Both the position numbers and the translations under genes were made by a program. A stretch of DNA of 64,000 nt from Scolanthus callimorphus (lineage: Eukaryota > Cnidaria > Anthozoa > Actiniaria > Edwardsiidae). Shown piece after piece: positions 24,931 to 39,800 of this stretch. The first letter of the stretch is position 1. The number at the start of each line of letters is the position of its first letter. The stretch covers positions 6,375,978 through 6,439,977 of the forward strand of contig CM066923.1 of NCBI GenBank assembly GCA_033964015.1, read 5' to 3'. Under the pieces are notes generated by a model. That model searched no databases, was not told where the DNA came from, and worked only from the letters and a program-made list of their open reading frames with translations.

Positions 24931-27431
24931 TTGTTATAGTAGTTAAACTTAGAAAATAAAAGTATCCTGTTTGGGATGTACTCCATGTCGATAACAAGGT
25001 GTGGAAAGTGGTAATCTTTTGAACATGTAAGTTAGAGTTAATTACCGAGACTGGAGGTACATAACAATGGAAACCATGTCAACTGTCAACTGAGAAATGA
25101 CATGATTTTTGGAGGGTATTAAACAAATGTCCTCTGATTTTCCGTGGTATGCCCTCTTATATACCACAGAATGACATAATAAAGTGGTCAAAATATTGTG
25201 GACTCACGAGGCGCAGCTGAGTTGTGGTTGTGGCGCATTGTGGAATAAATTGTTATATTTCTACTAGCAACACAAAAGTCACATCATTTGACATCACAAC
25301 CCCCTCTTCTTCAGGTCTAAATAAAAATAATACGGACAAAATGCTTTTATGACTTTCATTTTTATTATAAATCCCTGGTATACTTTACATTTGCTCTTTC
25401 CTTATTTTGCGAGAGTGCAGACAATATGTATTGATTAGATGCTTCCCAAAAGCATGTTTTATGCATAAAAGGAGGTCAATGCTTATCAACATTGTGTCGT
25501 CAGTCCAGAAATTAAATTATCATACCCTACAGAGTAGGGGTATGAAATATGAACCCCCACCCCTTTGGAATTTCTGAAAAACTTTCTTGGGATGTATGGA
25601 TTCTATCTGGAATCACACATTGTAATTCATAATGTGATTCCAGAATAAAGCCATACCTCTCCCATGAAAGGGATTTGTATTTTCACTGGAAATTCCAGAG
25701 GGGTGATGTGTTACATGTCCACCCTTTCTATGACCATTGCTATGAATGATAAAAATGAAAAGGGGAAGCAGAAGTTTTACACTCTTCTAAAGCTCATGCA
25801 AACAGAAGCAATTTTGCAAATTATATTAGCTGCACCCATCACAAATAAATCTATTATAATTATTTATATGATATAAATACTTTATAAACTTGAATAATAT
25901 ACTGTTTAACATTATTGTAATAAACAAAAGCTGTTAATGAAACAGCTGACATTGAATATAAAATTTCAATTGAGGTTTGATTTTTTTTACAAAACTATAA
26001 GATATACAGAATAATATGAACACTGTTTTATCAGCTCGACCTGCCGCCATTTTGTCAGTCAAGTAAAATACTAAGTCAGAAAAAGTATCCAAGTGGTGTT
26101 TCAATGCTGACAACTAAATTGTGTGTCTTGCTTTAGCACAGATGGCTTATGCGACCGATGGGGTTGGACAATGTTATAACCTGTTTATTGTGATCTAATA
26201 CGGCAACAAAATTTTCAAAATAACACTATTATTTTGCGGTTCTATGACTACAGGTTTAGACCAAAGGATGGCCCCCTTTTCTCGGTAGATTTCCCGATAC
26301 TTTTACTGTATTCGCTGAAGGAAATTTGTAATTTATTGTCATTTATTCTCACTATCTGCCCCTGATGAAATTTAGATGGATTGAGTTCACTACTTTTACC
26401 TGGACGGGTGGGTCCAGGATTCATGAAGAGGGTGTTTCAATCCAGGATTTTTAAGAGGGGGTCTCCAGTATTGAAAATTATAAAGGAAAATAGATGACAG
26501 AAACAAGAAATGCATATAAAAATTCCCAGCCGTTAGGAGCTGTCTAGTCTCACTTGCAGTTGGTATTGACCACAAGAGGCCCATAGGAACGACTGCGGAG
26601 GAGGCTAGAACCCGGGATCCGCCCTTAACTACCGAGAGTGTAATAACAGTTATAGGGCTGCATCATATAAAATAAAAAAGTTGGATTATTTTAGCTCTGG
26701 TTTAATATTTGTCATAGGCCTTAGTTTTGAAAGTAAACTATTATTCAAACAGGGCTGACATTATGAACGCAAAGGGAGAAATACATCACCAAAAATGATT
26801 GAAGAGAAACTATATAAATCTCCATCTACATCATAATATTTTTTTGGTGAGTCAGAACATAGTTAGTAGAGGGGACTATCTAACTCTCTACAGAATTGCT
26901 CCTTCCTTCTACACCACAGCTGAGAAGCAGCGAAAACTAAGAGCCGAGAACTTGTTATCTTTTGCGAGAATAGTCACAGGAAGTGTTTCCAATTGGACGT
27001 AAGTGTATTGACGTAGATAAATAATCGTGAAACAGTGGCATGAACGTGGCAGCTTCCTTTATCCGCTTCAAATGTCCATTTTAGATGCCACTCCTTTTGA
27101 ATAACAGACCAAGGCAACAGACCAAGGTACTTCAGCACACATCCCGGCTTTCCACATAATCGAGGGTCGCGAACTTAAACCTGAAATGTGAGCAAACGCT
27201 CGACATCGTCTGTCTGCGATTGGGGACTATTCGGGATGTATCTTAAAAGAGTCCAACGCGACTTCAATGTGTATAAAGCAGTTGCATGTTCTTTCTAGAC
27301 CGAGAAAGTCGCGTTCGTTTATCGCGGTGATGGACGCGAAAATTCACGCCTGAAGAATTGCGGCCTGGGGCCCTTTGACCTATGCGATAAAAGACAGCTA
27401 TATACGCAGGTAATTGTATGCTCTTCCACAC
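24931..27431. other. Intergenic / 3' flank of the kinesin-LL5 gene
   Basis: No gene is supported. Dispersed repeat fragments lie at 25510-25720 (gggtatgaaatatgaacccc and tggaaattccagaggggt). A degenerate gtccaggatt repeat lies at 26400-26470. Confidence 0.4.
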
Positions 27432-27857
27432 TCAGTAGTTATAAAAACCTCCTTCCCTTCCAGTGAGTATCACATCAATCCATATACTCATCGCTAAGCC
27501 GCTAGGCGCCGCTATGAAGTACGACTTTTGAGGTGTTTTCACGCAAAGTGTAGTCCTTGGAGAAGGCCCCTTACTGGAGCACCAGCTAGCCGCGTAAACA
27601 TCCTCAATGGCTTGGAAATAGATAATCCCTTTGGGGTCCTTTTTATGTTCATCGTGGAAATATAATAGCGCTTTTCTTTGCCTGTCGAACACGAACCAGC
27701 GCTTTTTCCAAGTCTTTCGGAGTTTCCCGCCCATTTTGGTGAGATAGCCTTTGCAAGTTGTAGCCGAGACTTTGACAGATGGACAGTTCTCAAGGATGTG
27801 TCCAACAGAGACAATGTGGTGGGCGAGATTTATGTCGTCTTTTTGTGGAGATTTGAC
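27432..27857 (-). CDS. C-terminal PH domain exon (LL5 type)
   Basis: The exon has 141 codons plus TGA at 27434-27432, with acceptor ACCTCAG. After LAHHIVSVGHILENCPSVKV it reads CKGYLTKMGGK, then TWKKRWFVFDRQRK, KGIIYFQAIEDVY, LCVKT and a final helix with MSIWIDVILTG. This matches the LL5/PHLDB C-terminal PH domain along its length, including the sequence just before it. The basic beta1-beta2 loop (K-MGGKLRKTWKKR) is the usual phosphoinositide-binding site, so PIP3 binding is expected. The domain ends the protein, as in LL5 proteins. Confidence 0.94.
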   Translation of the reverse strand, partial: VKSPQKDDINLAHHIVSVGHILENCPSVKVSATTCKGYLTKMGGKLRKTWKKRWFVFDRQRKALLYFHDEHKKDPKGIIYFQAIEDVYAASWCSSKGPSPRTTLCVKTPQKSYFIAAPSGLAMSIWIDVILTGREGGFYNY

Positions 27858-30800
27858 CTGAGGTAGGAATATAAAAAAAGTAAATTAATTAATGACTATT
27901 GCACTCTTCGTAAGAGTAGTAAGGGATTTTCTCACGGTGCAATGGTCTGACACTCGGAGGCACTACATCCACTGTAAAACAGCTCTCAGGATATACTACT
28001 TGCAGCCCCTTCTTCGGCGAACGTCCGTAAATCCAGGGAAATTGTTTTTACCCATGGCGCGCTTACACCGTAAACAAATCGAAGCGTGCCGCGGGTAAAA
28101 ACTTCCTCTTCTCGCAGGGAACACCACATTGGAAATTAATAGTATAGATTGAGAAATACTGCACTGACCTGTGGCGGAAGCCTGTCGTGAATAGCTCGGT
28201 CCGTCATCGCCTCTCTCCGACTCTTCTCCTCGGCAGCCAGTCGGTCGAGCTCGTCTTGCTTCTCTTTCTCATGAAGTGCTCGCTCCATTTCCTGTCTCCT
28301 CATTCGTTCCAGCCCAAGCGCTTTCTCTAACTCCATAATCCTGTCTCCATCAGCGACATCGCCGTTCAACTTTTTCTCCCTTTCTTTTTCCAACAAAGTC
28401 TCCAACTCTTTACGCTTCTGTTTCTCGTTTTCCAGTTCATCCGCTAAGCCGGGGCGCTTCAGAGCCGGGTCTTTCAATTTCGAGTTCTCGTCCTCCGAAG
28501 ACGAAGTCGACGTACTCGAACCCGTACTCGATCGATTCCCGTTTTGCTGTCTCTTAGTTTTCACTAGTAAACTGTCCGCTTCTTTTTTAAGCTCCAACAA
28601 CCGCCGCCGCTCGTCCTCTAAGCGTTTCTTTCTCTCGGCTGGTGTGCAGTCCTTGCCAAGCTGAGCCAAGTTTGTGTTAGTTAATGTCAGCACCATTTCG
28701 CCCCCTTCGGGACTCTTACTCCGAATTTGTTTATAATTCTGCTGCAGTTGCAGCAAGCGCGCTTTTTCTTTCTGCATTTGCTCGCGCTCCTTTTTGAGTT
28801 GCTCCCTCAAACGAGACCGCTCTTCCTCCGCCTGTTTGAGCGCTTCCTGCTGTTGCACCTGCTGCTCTTCCATTCTACGATGCTCGTGCTGCAATTTTAA
28901 CCTTTCCGCTTCCCGTTCCTGTTCCAGATTTTCCTGCATGATCCGCCGTTCTTGGTCAAGCTGCTCAGCAGCTTCGCGTTGTTTCTGTTCGAGCTCTTCT
29001 AGCAACAGTTGCTCGGTCTCGAAAAATTCAAATTCAATTTGTCGTTCGCGCTCGATTTTCTCCTGTTTCGTGATCATAGTGTCCTCAAGATCCTACGACG
29101 GAGAAAAAAGAAAAGAGGTTATCTTTACTAAAAATATCGCAGAGCTCGTTTAACAGTCGTTTCCCTTTGGTAAAAACCCAACGAGCCGGGTCGTCAATAT
29201 ATTCAGACTAACGACAACTACAATTGTAGCGACAAGGGCCGAGGGGTCGAAGCACTGAGATTTATCGATCCCGAAAGCTTTATTTTGCAATTTTAATGCT
29301 AAACGTCGGACGCTTTACGCCAATTTTGCTGCATTTGATTAAAGCGAACTTCCTATTTATTAATATTTCTAGCGTTTTTTGCCGCATAATAATTCTAAAT
29401 TTGCCCAAAAAATGTCGGGGAAGAAGCTTTGTTCTTTTGACCAGAGTTCATATTCTCGGGCCGGAAAAACTTAGCGTAATTTTGTCATAGGCAAAGCATG
29501 GATAGCCATGGGAAATCCGAACACTTCTCATTCTTCTACCGTGGGAAATTCAGCTTTTTCTATGGATGGGTTTCTGGAGAAATTCCCTTTGTCTGCGGGA
29601 GCTGCCAAAGGTTTTGGCGGCCGTGAAAAAGCAGCGCTGCATCCTCTAGCAAGGGTTCGTCGGGCTCGAGAATTTCGGGTGTTTCAACAGGGCGCCAGTT
29701 CTCAAGAAAGTGAGCTAGTGATAAACCATACGTAACTACCATGGTGCCTTCGTTGTGTTCAGAGTTGACAGTGGTTTTATTAGCACCTTTGATCAACCCG
29801 GGCCAGGATTGCACGCAATGTCGCTATCGTGCGAAGTACTTGCACGGCTGATTGAGATTTCGTTCGTTATTTACGGCTCCAGACTGAGAACCTTCATCGA
29901 AAACTGGTAATCACTGTTAATTTGCTTAATTCCATCTGACCCAATTTATATAGTCTGCCACTTGAATGCGCACCCTCTCACGTGTTCGCGGCTTAAACAC
30001 TGGTGCGCAAACCAATTGTAGAAAACCCACTGACCCACGTAACAATATTTGCGTGACACCGTGGGGAAATTCTCTAATAAAACATAAGTAAAGATCACGC
30101 AGAATTGGCTTAGTTTTCCCTGTTGTTTACTAAGGCAGGGGTCGCACTTACAAACATTTGCCGGTTTTCCAGAGAATTTGATACCCAAAGAATACTATAA
30201 CTGATGTACGCGGAACAATACTATTACCAATTTAGTCAAATCACATTAGTGGTCTATTGTCAATGCTGCGTTCTGATTGGATGAGCTAATAGTAGGCTAT
30301 ACGTTATATGGCTATAGGCTATACGCAAATGACCAGACCAGAAAACGATTTTGGCTACACAAGTTAATCTACTAGTGTGATTTGACTAAAACAATTATTC
30401 CCTTCGCCCTCATGGCCTCTAAGTCAATAGCCCATTCGGCCGGCCTCAGGGGTTATTGCCTCAGAGCCCATTCGGGCTCGAGGTATAATTGTTAAATACT
30501 ACAGAACACTATTAGTAATGTCATACGCGGACTAGTACATTATCCCTACCTTCATAGCCTGGGCGTGTTTGTGCTCGAGTTCCAACAGTCGTTGCTTCTC
30601 ATGTTCAATCATGGTCTTCTCTTGTTCCTGTTCCTTGGCTACTTTCTCTAGCGCGTCAATCCTCTCTTTTTCAATCCTATCAAGTCTTTGCCGCTCTTCT
30701 TCTATCCTCCTCCTCTCTTCTTGTCTTTCTTCATCCAGACGAAGTCGTTCTAGCTCGACTAGCTCCAAAGCCTTTGCTTGTTCTTGCTCCAATAAGCGAA

Positions 30801-33800
30801 TTCTCTCCTTTTCTTTCTCTATTTTCTCATTCTCCCTTCTCCTCTCTTCTTTGAGCATGGCAATTGAGCGTTTAGTTCGTCCTCGAGTTGTCTTACAACT
30901 TCATTTTGACGCTCTTTCATTTCCTCCAACTTTTGGCGTTCTTCCTCGAGGAGAACTTTATCCTCGTGTTCTCGCTCGTGTCCTGTCACCTCGTCTACCA
31001 GACTGTCTAGTTCTAATAATGCTAGCTGCTGCCTTTCTTCTTCTATCTGCAGCTCCACAGCTAACCTTTCGCTGTCCTCTTCCTCAATGCTTTCCAAATG
31101 CGCCTTCCGTTGCTGTAATCTTTCATAAGCTCTCTTTCTTCGCTCCTGCTCTCGCTGGCGTTGTTCTTCTTTGTTCTTCAAATTCTCTTCATATTTTCCC
31201 TCAAACTCGTCAAGTTTTTTCCTTTCCTCTTCAAAGAGTTGTAACTCCTCTTTCTGCCGTTCAAGTTCTTTGATTTGGATTGCAATTTCGTCTTCAAAAT
31301 GTGTCGCAGCGTCGCGCTGGAGTCGCTCTAACTCGAGAAGCTGGTTCCGCTCGTCTTCAAGTTGTAATTTCTCGTTTTCAATTCGCTCTACAGCGCCTCT
31401 GTATTCATCTTCTAGTGCATGGAGTCGCTCGTTTTCCTTCTTGAGTCGTTCTCTCTCTTTCTTGTCCCTCTTGTATTGTTCGATAGCAAGTTCAACGTCT
31501 AAAGGGAAAGCAAAAACAAGATGTTTTTACCAAAAACATTATCAATAAAGATAACGATCGATATGATGTCAAGTCATTTTGTTTTTACAGCGTTATTGGT
31601 TTATGTAATTGTACTTGATCGAATAATTTGTAACTCAGAGTACTTGATTATCAATATACAAGAAAACGTACTTGAATGCAAAGAGCTACAAGATGACGAG
31701 GATTTGAGAAAGGTATATTTGATATGAATAAAGTTAAGGTATCATCGAGTGTGGTAAGCTCGTAACACATCCATCTACCAGCGTTTAAAAAAATCGTAAT
31801 CTAAAAATTCGAATAAACACATTTATATGAGCACATATCAACAAACTCATCCGTTTAAAAGATGATGATATAAGATGATATGTAGTTAGACAAAATTCAG
31901 CTTAAACCAACGCCTCTCGGTCTTTTCTTCGCGACCAAACATAGAATTCAAACCATGTAGGTCTTCTAGTTGTGGTGAACAATTTTAACCGCATCGAAAC
32001 TCTTTGTAGTTTCTTATTCAAGATTCCAGGAGATTTGTCGAATCTTATATGTTGTTTACAAAAGCCAAAAGATCAGTGGCGATAGCTCGAATTAGTGATA
32101 AAAGCTTACGTAACTAAATATCGGAAAAAAACATTTTTTTCCCCTTTTTTCCAGTTCACAATGTTTTTTTCTACATTAATGAAATTTTTTTGTATACTAT
32201 CTGGTTGAACCAAATTTATGCTGACTTTCCTTTTTACTGCTCCAGTTCATTATTTCTAAAGATTTGTCCATTATTTCTACGAAATTTGTCCGTATAATGT
32301 TTGATTGATCCAATTTGTTCTTCCCTGATAATTCGTTTGATAGAAAAAGAAAAGCACAAAAATTCACCAAGAAAATCCTTTGTGTCACGCATCTTGATGG
32401 CTAATAGAGCTTTAGAAAAGCACAGTAAAGTTAATGGACCGATGTTATCGAAACCCGTAAAGTGAAGTGTGATCAAGAAATTTGCGCTGAAAAGAAACAG
32501 TCTGATTCTGATACTGGAGCTTCATGTATACGAAAAGCGCGAATCGGGCGAGGTTTACGTATGGGGAAAAGTTCAAGGGGTCTTCTGCCAAAACAGAAGC
32601 CATTTCGTTTCCTTTTAAAGCTAGGTATACATGTATTATTTAGTCAAATCACTCTAGTGTTCTATTGTCAATGCTGCGTTCTGATTGGTTGAGCTACTAG
32701 TAGGCTATAAGTTAGTTATAGCCTACTAGTAGCGAAAAGCGTCGGATTTGAAAGCCAGAAAATGGCAATGACCAGAGCAAATTGACCACTAGTGTGATTT
32801 CACTAAAATAATTATTCGTCTCGCCCTCATGTCCTCTGAGTCAATCGGCCCATTCGACCTTCGGCCTCATTGGCTATCGATTCAAAGCCCATTCGGGCTC
32901 GAGAAATAATTGTTAAATGTCATTTTAGAGCTACTGAAGAGTAGAAAAATTGATTTTCTCGTTTAAATAACTTCTTGTCCGTCAGAATCCAATAGAACCA
33001 CCCAGTGTTATATTATTTTGAATGACACTAAGGTGGACTCCACAAGTGTGCCAGCGATTTTCAAAATATTCCTTTGTTCCAATTTCTTCGGTTAATATCC
33101 AACTTTAAAATCAATAAAATCCCAAATATCGAACATACAAAAAATTACTGTCACACTTTGGGAGAAACTTGGTGCTTCCACTGAATTTTGACGGAATTGA
33201 CCTTACCCAAATGTGAAAAATGTTTGATGAATAATTATCTTATTAATAATTTATTAATAGTTGATAAAAACATAACAATTGTTCTCTTTTCAAGAGCTTT
33301 AAAATGATATCTAATACATGTGCTTAGCTCAAAACAGCCAAAAGGACCCCTTGATCACAAAAATTGGTGGAAACTCGATTTAGGATTGCAAAGATATTCG
33401 CAGATTCTAATTAACGCGAATTATAATTGTCTAATTACAAACTCACATGGGGAAATTCTGGCATTCTTAAGTGGGGCGTTCAAAACAGGTGTAAAAAACT
33501 TGTTTTAAATGACTCTTTGACAAGTGAGCTCCTATAGTTCGCGTATCCACGAGGTAAAAAGGAGGGGCAGTATACATGATAAAAGATGCTGAGACAAACT
33601 TGTAGAATACACCAAAATGTACCACACTCCACCAAAGCGTATCAAATATTAAATCCTTCATCCTTAAGAAGACCTCATGTTTCTGTAATGTGGTAAGATA
33701 ATCTTCTGCTGGATTAGAATCAGATTGCTTTTAGTGATGATGGTCTTGTAAGGAAATGAAAGATAATTTTCACAAAATAAGAAGTCGGAAGACCGTCTGA

Positions 33801-36800
33801 TCAAATTTCACTAAAAATCAGAAGTAAAACACAAGAAATGATTTAAAATGTTTCTCTTAGAAAATTTAAAAGCGGAGCCTGAGCAGACACATTTAAATCA
33901 GACACTTTTACAATTGAAGTGGGAAGCTTTTAAACCAAAATGAAATCTTTAGGTCATATGCAGACAATTTTCCTCTTAGAAAATTAAACGAGCCGAGCCA
34001 GAGAAGACAGTTTACAAACAAACTGAAGTGAACTTCTTTTTTATAAGGAAAACAGTGAAGTTTTTCCAATCTTACCTGGATAATACCCGTCTGGGACAAT
34101 GGAAAACCTGTTCCCAGGGTTTGCCTCTCGGATCCTTTTTGCTTCCTTCGGGTGGTTAAAACGAAAATAATTCGATTTCCCCAAGCACAGCATACAACCT
34201 GTAAATCAAAGCACACCGTACATTAGCAAGCCAGTCGACTAGTAGCCTAGGGCACAAAGTCTTATCAAATATGAGAAATAGTAATACAGTTTATATACAT
34301 TATTCATACCACTGAACCTCATTTATCGAGCTCATGTCAACATTCCGAAGGAATTTGCGATCTTTAAAGTAAGATAAGTTCTTCATGTAACATTGAATTT
34401 AAAATATTTGCGATAGTCTGTTTTCAAGGATATTTCTATATTATCCGTAGTTAATAGTAGCTCCCTCTACTATGATCTTATCTTCAAGAATGTTCAGAAC
34501 TTGTAGTGCATAAATGTTCGTGTCTAAGATATAAACTGCGTGTTGAGGTGAACGGGTAATAAAGCAATGATAAAACCCAATCACCACAAATAAGATGGGA
34601 CGATGAATAGAAACACAGCGTTGAGATCGGTACGTGTGAATAATCCACCGCTCAAAGCAACAAACTTATTTCTTTTTACAAAATGCTGGCTTCTTCAGCA
34701 CCAAACTTAAAACAGTCTGCAGGAACTGCAAAACTATTCCCTCTTACCTTAAATCGAACGAGATGCAATAATTTTAGTCATTGCACAGCGAAATTTAGAG
34801 CCACAAATTATGATGTTAACTTGTGTAGAATCAGTAGGAATACTCAACGGTACAAAGGCGGGAAATTTATTCCTTTTTTCTTAGTTATTATTTATGGGGT
34901 TATGTCAACAAGCTGAGTGTTTTGACGTAAATAAACCTGAATAATATTCTATAAGAAATCTTGAATAACCTCCTGGGGTTAAGAAAAAGGCAAGATTGAG
35001 GACAAAATGGTAAAGATTTATAGTGCTTCATGTTTTAATAAAGAAAATTAGCGCTGATTTTTACTCCAATCTACATGTTAGCATTCCTTTGGATACCATT
35101 TCAGTTCTAAGTTTTAGAAAATATAAATAACATGAACAAACATTTTTCGTGAAATTGGCGGGAGATCTGTTTTTTCTTGGCAGAGAAGACACCATGATGG
35201 CAGGGACTCTAAAATATTTTGTGATTTTGAATTGGATCGTGGAGTTGACAAGCCAGTTAGGTATAAGGGAGTCATTAATTCATAATCGGCTTATTACTGC
35301 AATTTTCATAAATATGTGAACTCTACGCCAACTAACAAACCGCGGCTTGGCTTCCGTTGAATCAAACGAGTGAACGGCTCTGGGTGATTTCACATAAAGC
35401 TTTGAGAGGCTTTTGAACTAATAAAAACTATGCTTCAAAACCAATTTTTTTCACCATTAAATGCAAACGAAACTAAGAAAAATCTATGTGCCTGTACAAA
35501 ACACAGTTTGGTGTTCAGAAATGTACAGTTGGAGTTCGCAGAATTATGAAAATCGCAGTATAGAAAACTAGGGTGAACAGCATGCAAAAACAATTTAGCG
35601 CCACTACTTGACAAACTAATTGAACCATTGAAAACCAATGAATATGAACTCCAAGAACTAAAACAAAATAAGCAGGGTTAGTATGTTCAACCAGTTTGAA
35701 AGTGGTATCCCCGAAAGAAAGATCGATTATAAGATAAAGTATATCAGGTATATACACACTGGTATCCAAATTTCTATAAAAGAAAGATAAGACTTTTAGG
35801 ACTATTATAATTAATCCTACGTAATCCCACTATAGCCTAAAAAATTGTTTAATGCTTTGTGAGTACCAGCAGCAGGTCCGAATTGGATCTGCAGTGTTTA
35901 GGAGTGCAGCGATTACACACGCCCAAGGTTTTGGTTGTCGTTTAAAGAATTTCTAAGCGGCCTCAGAATAAGAAATGGACGAGAAAATATTATCGCCAAA
36001 CTAATAACAGATTGTTGCGCTACGACACGCTGACAGCGTAATAACAAATATTGAAAATATCAATCCATTTCTCTAAACTTTAATATATTTTATGACATCT
36101 GTATAAATAAGGCTGTCGGACGCAGTTTTGATTTATAATTATTTAGAAACGATATTATCAGGCGACAACTTGGCGCGCTCAACATTAGTTTCAGCGATCA
36201 TTTCTTATTTCACAATGATGAAATGACAGTTCCCGCTTTTTTATTGACAGGACAGCATATTAGAAATACAGCGGGCAGGTGAAAAAGAATACCATTGAAT
36301 ATACAAGTGTAAACATGATTTTGAGTCTCGTTCTACCATCAGCGGGGAGTGGTGTTAACATCGAGCCCAGTGTTTAGATTACGGACAAGCGCGGGACATT
36401 TTCCCGCCACTAAATTTATCGGTCTGCCTTGTGGGTGTTTGGGAATGTTAAACATACCTTGGGGTAGCTTGGTGGGCTCGGACACAGGAATCCCGTCGAC
36501 AGAACAGAGCGGAGCCTTGGGGTGCAGTACCACGGCCTCGCCATTGAATTCTACTATGCAGTGCTCGCTGGATACAAAAATAGTTTTTTTCTAGTGTTAG
36601 AGTCATGGCTTTAAGAAGATTTTCTTTTGTAATGCGTTTGTGTGTATATTTTGTAAGCGTCTTTGAGTTGAATTATTTGTTTGTCAGAACAATTTGTTTT
36701 AACACACTATACATTTTTTATGTGAAAAAGAGAGTAATCGAGGAGACCAGGGACCAGTTGCAGGCACAGCTAAGGGCGTACACAGGATATTGCAAATCTA

Positions 36801-39800
36801 CAGGCCAACCTCATGAATGCAGTGCAGTACTTGTACCAAAGTCACCCCCAAAATGTGCAGTCCCGCAGGGCCGTAGCCAGGGGGAGGGGGGCACAGGGGG
36901 CCGCGGCCCCCCTTTCTCGGGAGATGTTCCCATACATTTACTGTATTTGCTGGAGGAAATAAGAAAATTTTCGTCCCATGTTTTCACTATCCGGCCCCCG
37001 TGCCTGCAGGCTTACTGTAAGCCTATAAGCTGCGTACACCACTGGAGACTAACCTTTCGATGCCTCTTCCCCTCAGCTCGATATCTGGTTTGCAAGTGTC
37101 AGTGGATACACCAATCACAGTCTTGCCTGAAAAACAAGTTCATCCGTGTTTTATACCAAGATTATACCAAGGCGTAAAATTACGACTATAATTATTTCCT
37201 AATTTCGAGGAGCCGCGAAGGGAACACAAGTAGGATTTACTCTTGACAGTCATTGGTAATCCCATGTAATGCGATTTTTTTTTCAATCCTGTTTTTGCAG
37301 CCTTTTTAAGCACGACTTAGATGGCCATCTCGAAGTAAATATCATTGGACCGCAAGGCGCCTATTTTATCTGAGCCCGGGAGACATAACGGATTTGTGAA
37401 GTCATGGCATCAATCTGTAATCAACGCGCGCCATTATTTCCCGCCCTTGGGCTCCCTGTGTCAACCAGAGGTGATCTCCCAAATTGCTATTTGTTGAACA
37501 GAAAATGGAGTCACGTTTTGAAGAAATGTTTCAACAAAGGTACAAGGAACACCCTCACATCGGCACCCTCGACTAAACCAAATCATTTTGGACTGTTAAA
37601 TCCATTAAATGTATCCATAATTCAGCCTTTGGGTTACAAGGGACTAATAAAAGATATCTAGCTATCTATCTATCTCTGTCATGTGTTCACTGAAAATGCA
37701 GTTACGCTCTTCATAACTTGAACCACACTTATTTCTATATGGTTTCACAGAGCAACGTTATAACTTTCACTGCTTTTTTTATAGCATTTTCGTGTGTTAT
37801 CTAGCGGATGGAATTCATAGTTCCGACCTGTCATTCAAAGCCATAGTTACTGTTGTTATGTCCCACAAACAAACTAGGGTTTTCCTTAAAAAAAAAAAGT
37901 CCAAAAATACTCCGATCCCACTTAGGTTTACCAGATGTCTTTATCTTCGGATCATCTCAGTTTATACTGTCATAAAAGGCAAAAAAAGTGCTGCAAATCG
38001 GACTGATTTCGGGAGTCCTGAAGTACTGTTTGTGGGACATGATCAGTCCCCGTGGGAGAATCTTTCCAACTCTGATTGGTATCTCCAGGTAGCGTGAAAT
38101 GGCTTCATTGTTTGATCGGAACTATGAATTGGATTGCGAAATAGCAATTCCAAGTTATCAAACTTGGAAATATGATAAAATGCCTACACAATGCACTTTT
38201 CCGCTCTTATTCTATACCAAGAGCAGAATACAGAAATCTGGGTTGTTTTCAGTAGACCTGCATGCACTGGTCTCATTTTATAAGAATCGTGACAACGTCC
38301 CTTTTATGTATTGACTCTTCGTATCCACATGTCATGTAGTGAGTGGGTCGTCTGCCGGTCCCTTTTTATCCACCTACCCTGTTAAATTTCACTTTCCTTG
38401 AGAAAGAAAAAGGTTATATATAACTTTTATATAAGGTTATTTAACAAACCTAGACGATTATTTCGCTTATTTCTTGAATTTGCCTGCATTTACGCTACCT
38501 ACAACTACACAACTAAATCCGTGCTGCGCACTTTTAAATTTGGGTTTTTCTGTTCCGCCGTCAAACCATCTAAGCCAATCAGATTCTTGCCTTGTTTCAC
38601 CTAGTGCAGTCAACTGGCTTTCTGTTGAGACGAAAACCCAGTCAACTGCACTAGGCGAAACAAGCAAGAATCTGATTGGCTTAGATGGTTTGACTGGCGG
38701 AACAGAAAATGCAAAATCAAACCACGTTTTGAAAATTCACAGTGCGACGGTTTTGGCTATAAAAGAATTGATAATGGAACTGAAATAATATATTGCTGCA
38801 GTGAAACCACCTTTCCTTCCTTTGCAACAGAGCAGGTGGACAAGAAGGACCGACAGACAACCCACTCACTACATGACATCAATCGATGTCGATACAATAT
38901 TACCGCTTTATTGGGGCGTCGCCACAGGATTTCAGGTTATTTTGGTTTCAATTTCACACCTCCTGTATACTGCTCAAGCTAAGAATACACAGTGTGATTC
39001 CAAAATAGCAGAGTAGTGAATCTGATTTCCATGTGAGGTAAACAATCCTATTTTCCGTACAAATTAACAGCCTTGGCATTCACTCCCGTCCTCAAGTGTC
39101 CCTCCACGAAAACGATAAGCAGATGGCTCAACATTTACGTCCTGGATAATTCAGAAACGTGCCTTTGCAGAAATATAAATATATATAATTGTGCCGGAGC
39201 TCAAAGCGCAAATATTTGCAGTCTGTCATGCCCCCAACCCTGAAAATATTGCCGTAATTTAATACAGATTTCGAGCTTCAAGGGCTTGAGCCACTATATC
39301 TACATCTACAACTACACAACATTTTGTCGGATATCCTAATAGAATATCACACTGACATAGGGAGGAGCTCGAATATTGAAAATAGGATCTTTATGTCTTT
39401 ACCATGATAATAACCCGTCCCCTTTTGACGATTTTTTTCACTATTTGCTTCATGAAAATTCCTCACTGAAAGGAAGTGGAGAGAAGACTCCGTAATCTTC
39501 AAATTCGTAGTTCAGCAATATATTTGTTGTGGGATTCCTGTGTTGCACGCGCGCGCGCCAAAAGTGGCGGGAAAAAGTATTCCAATCACAAACGCTCCCC
39601 TGACAGACGCTAAGGATTTTAAATATATCACTGTACACGCACTGAGCAACGTGGAACAGCTCAAACCAAAACATAAGCCCCTGTTTAGCATATCCACCAT
39701 GATGTTTAGGCCTTAGTGAAAGGAGAGGCTTACCTAGCTTGATGGGGCAGATGGTTACACCAATACTAAGACGGCCTCCACCTAAACTAACAAAATGTGG

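Noticed and set aside
28794..29153. Plus-strand Ser/Cys-rich frame of 119 codons
   Set aside because: Antisense shadow of the second coiled-coil exon.
30569..31273. Plus-strand frame of 234 codons rich in Ser, Cys and Phe
   Set aside because: It is the antisense of the Glu/Lys/Arg-rich coiled-coil exon. Such coding strands leave a long Ser/Cys/Phe frame opposite.
36605..37177. Plus-strand frame of 190 codons
   Set aside because: Overlaps an FHA exon on the other strand and a CAGGGCCGTAGCCAGG repeat, which generates its Gly-rich middle.
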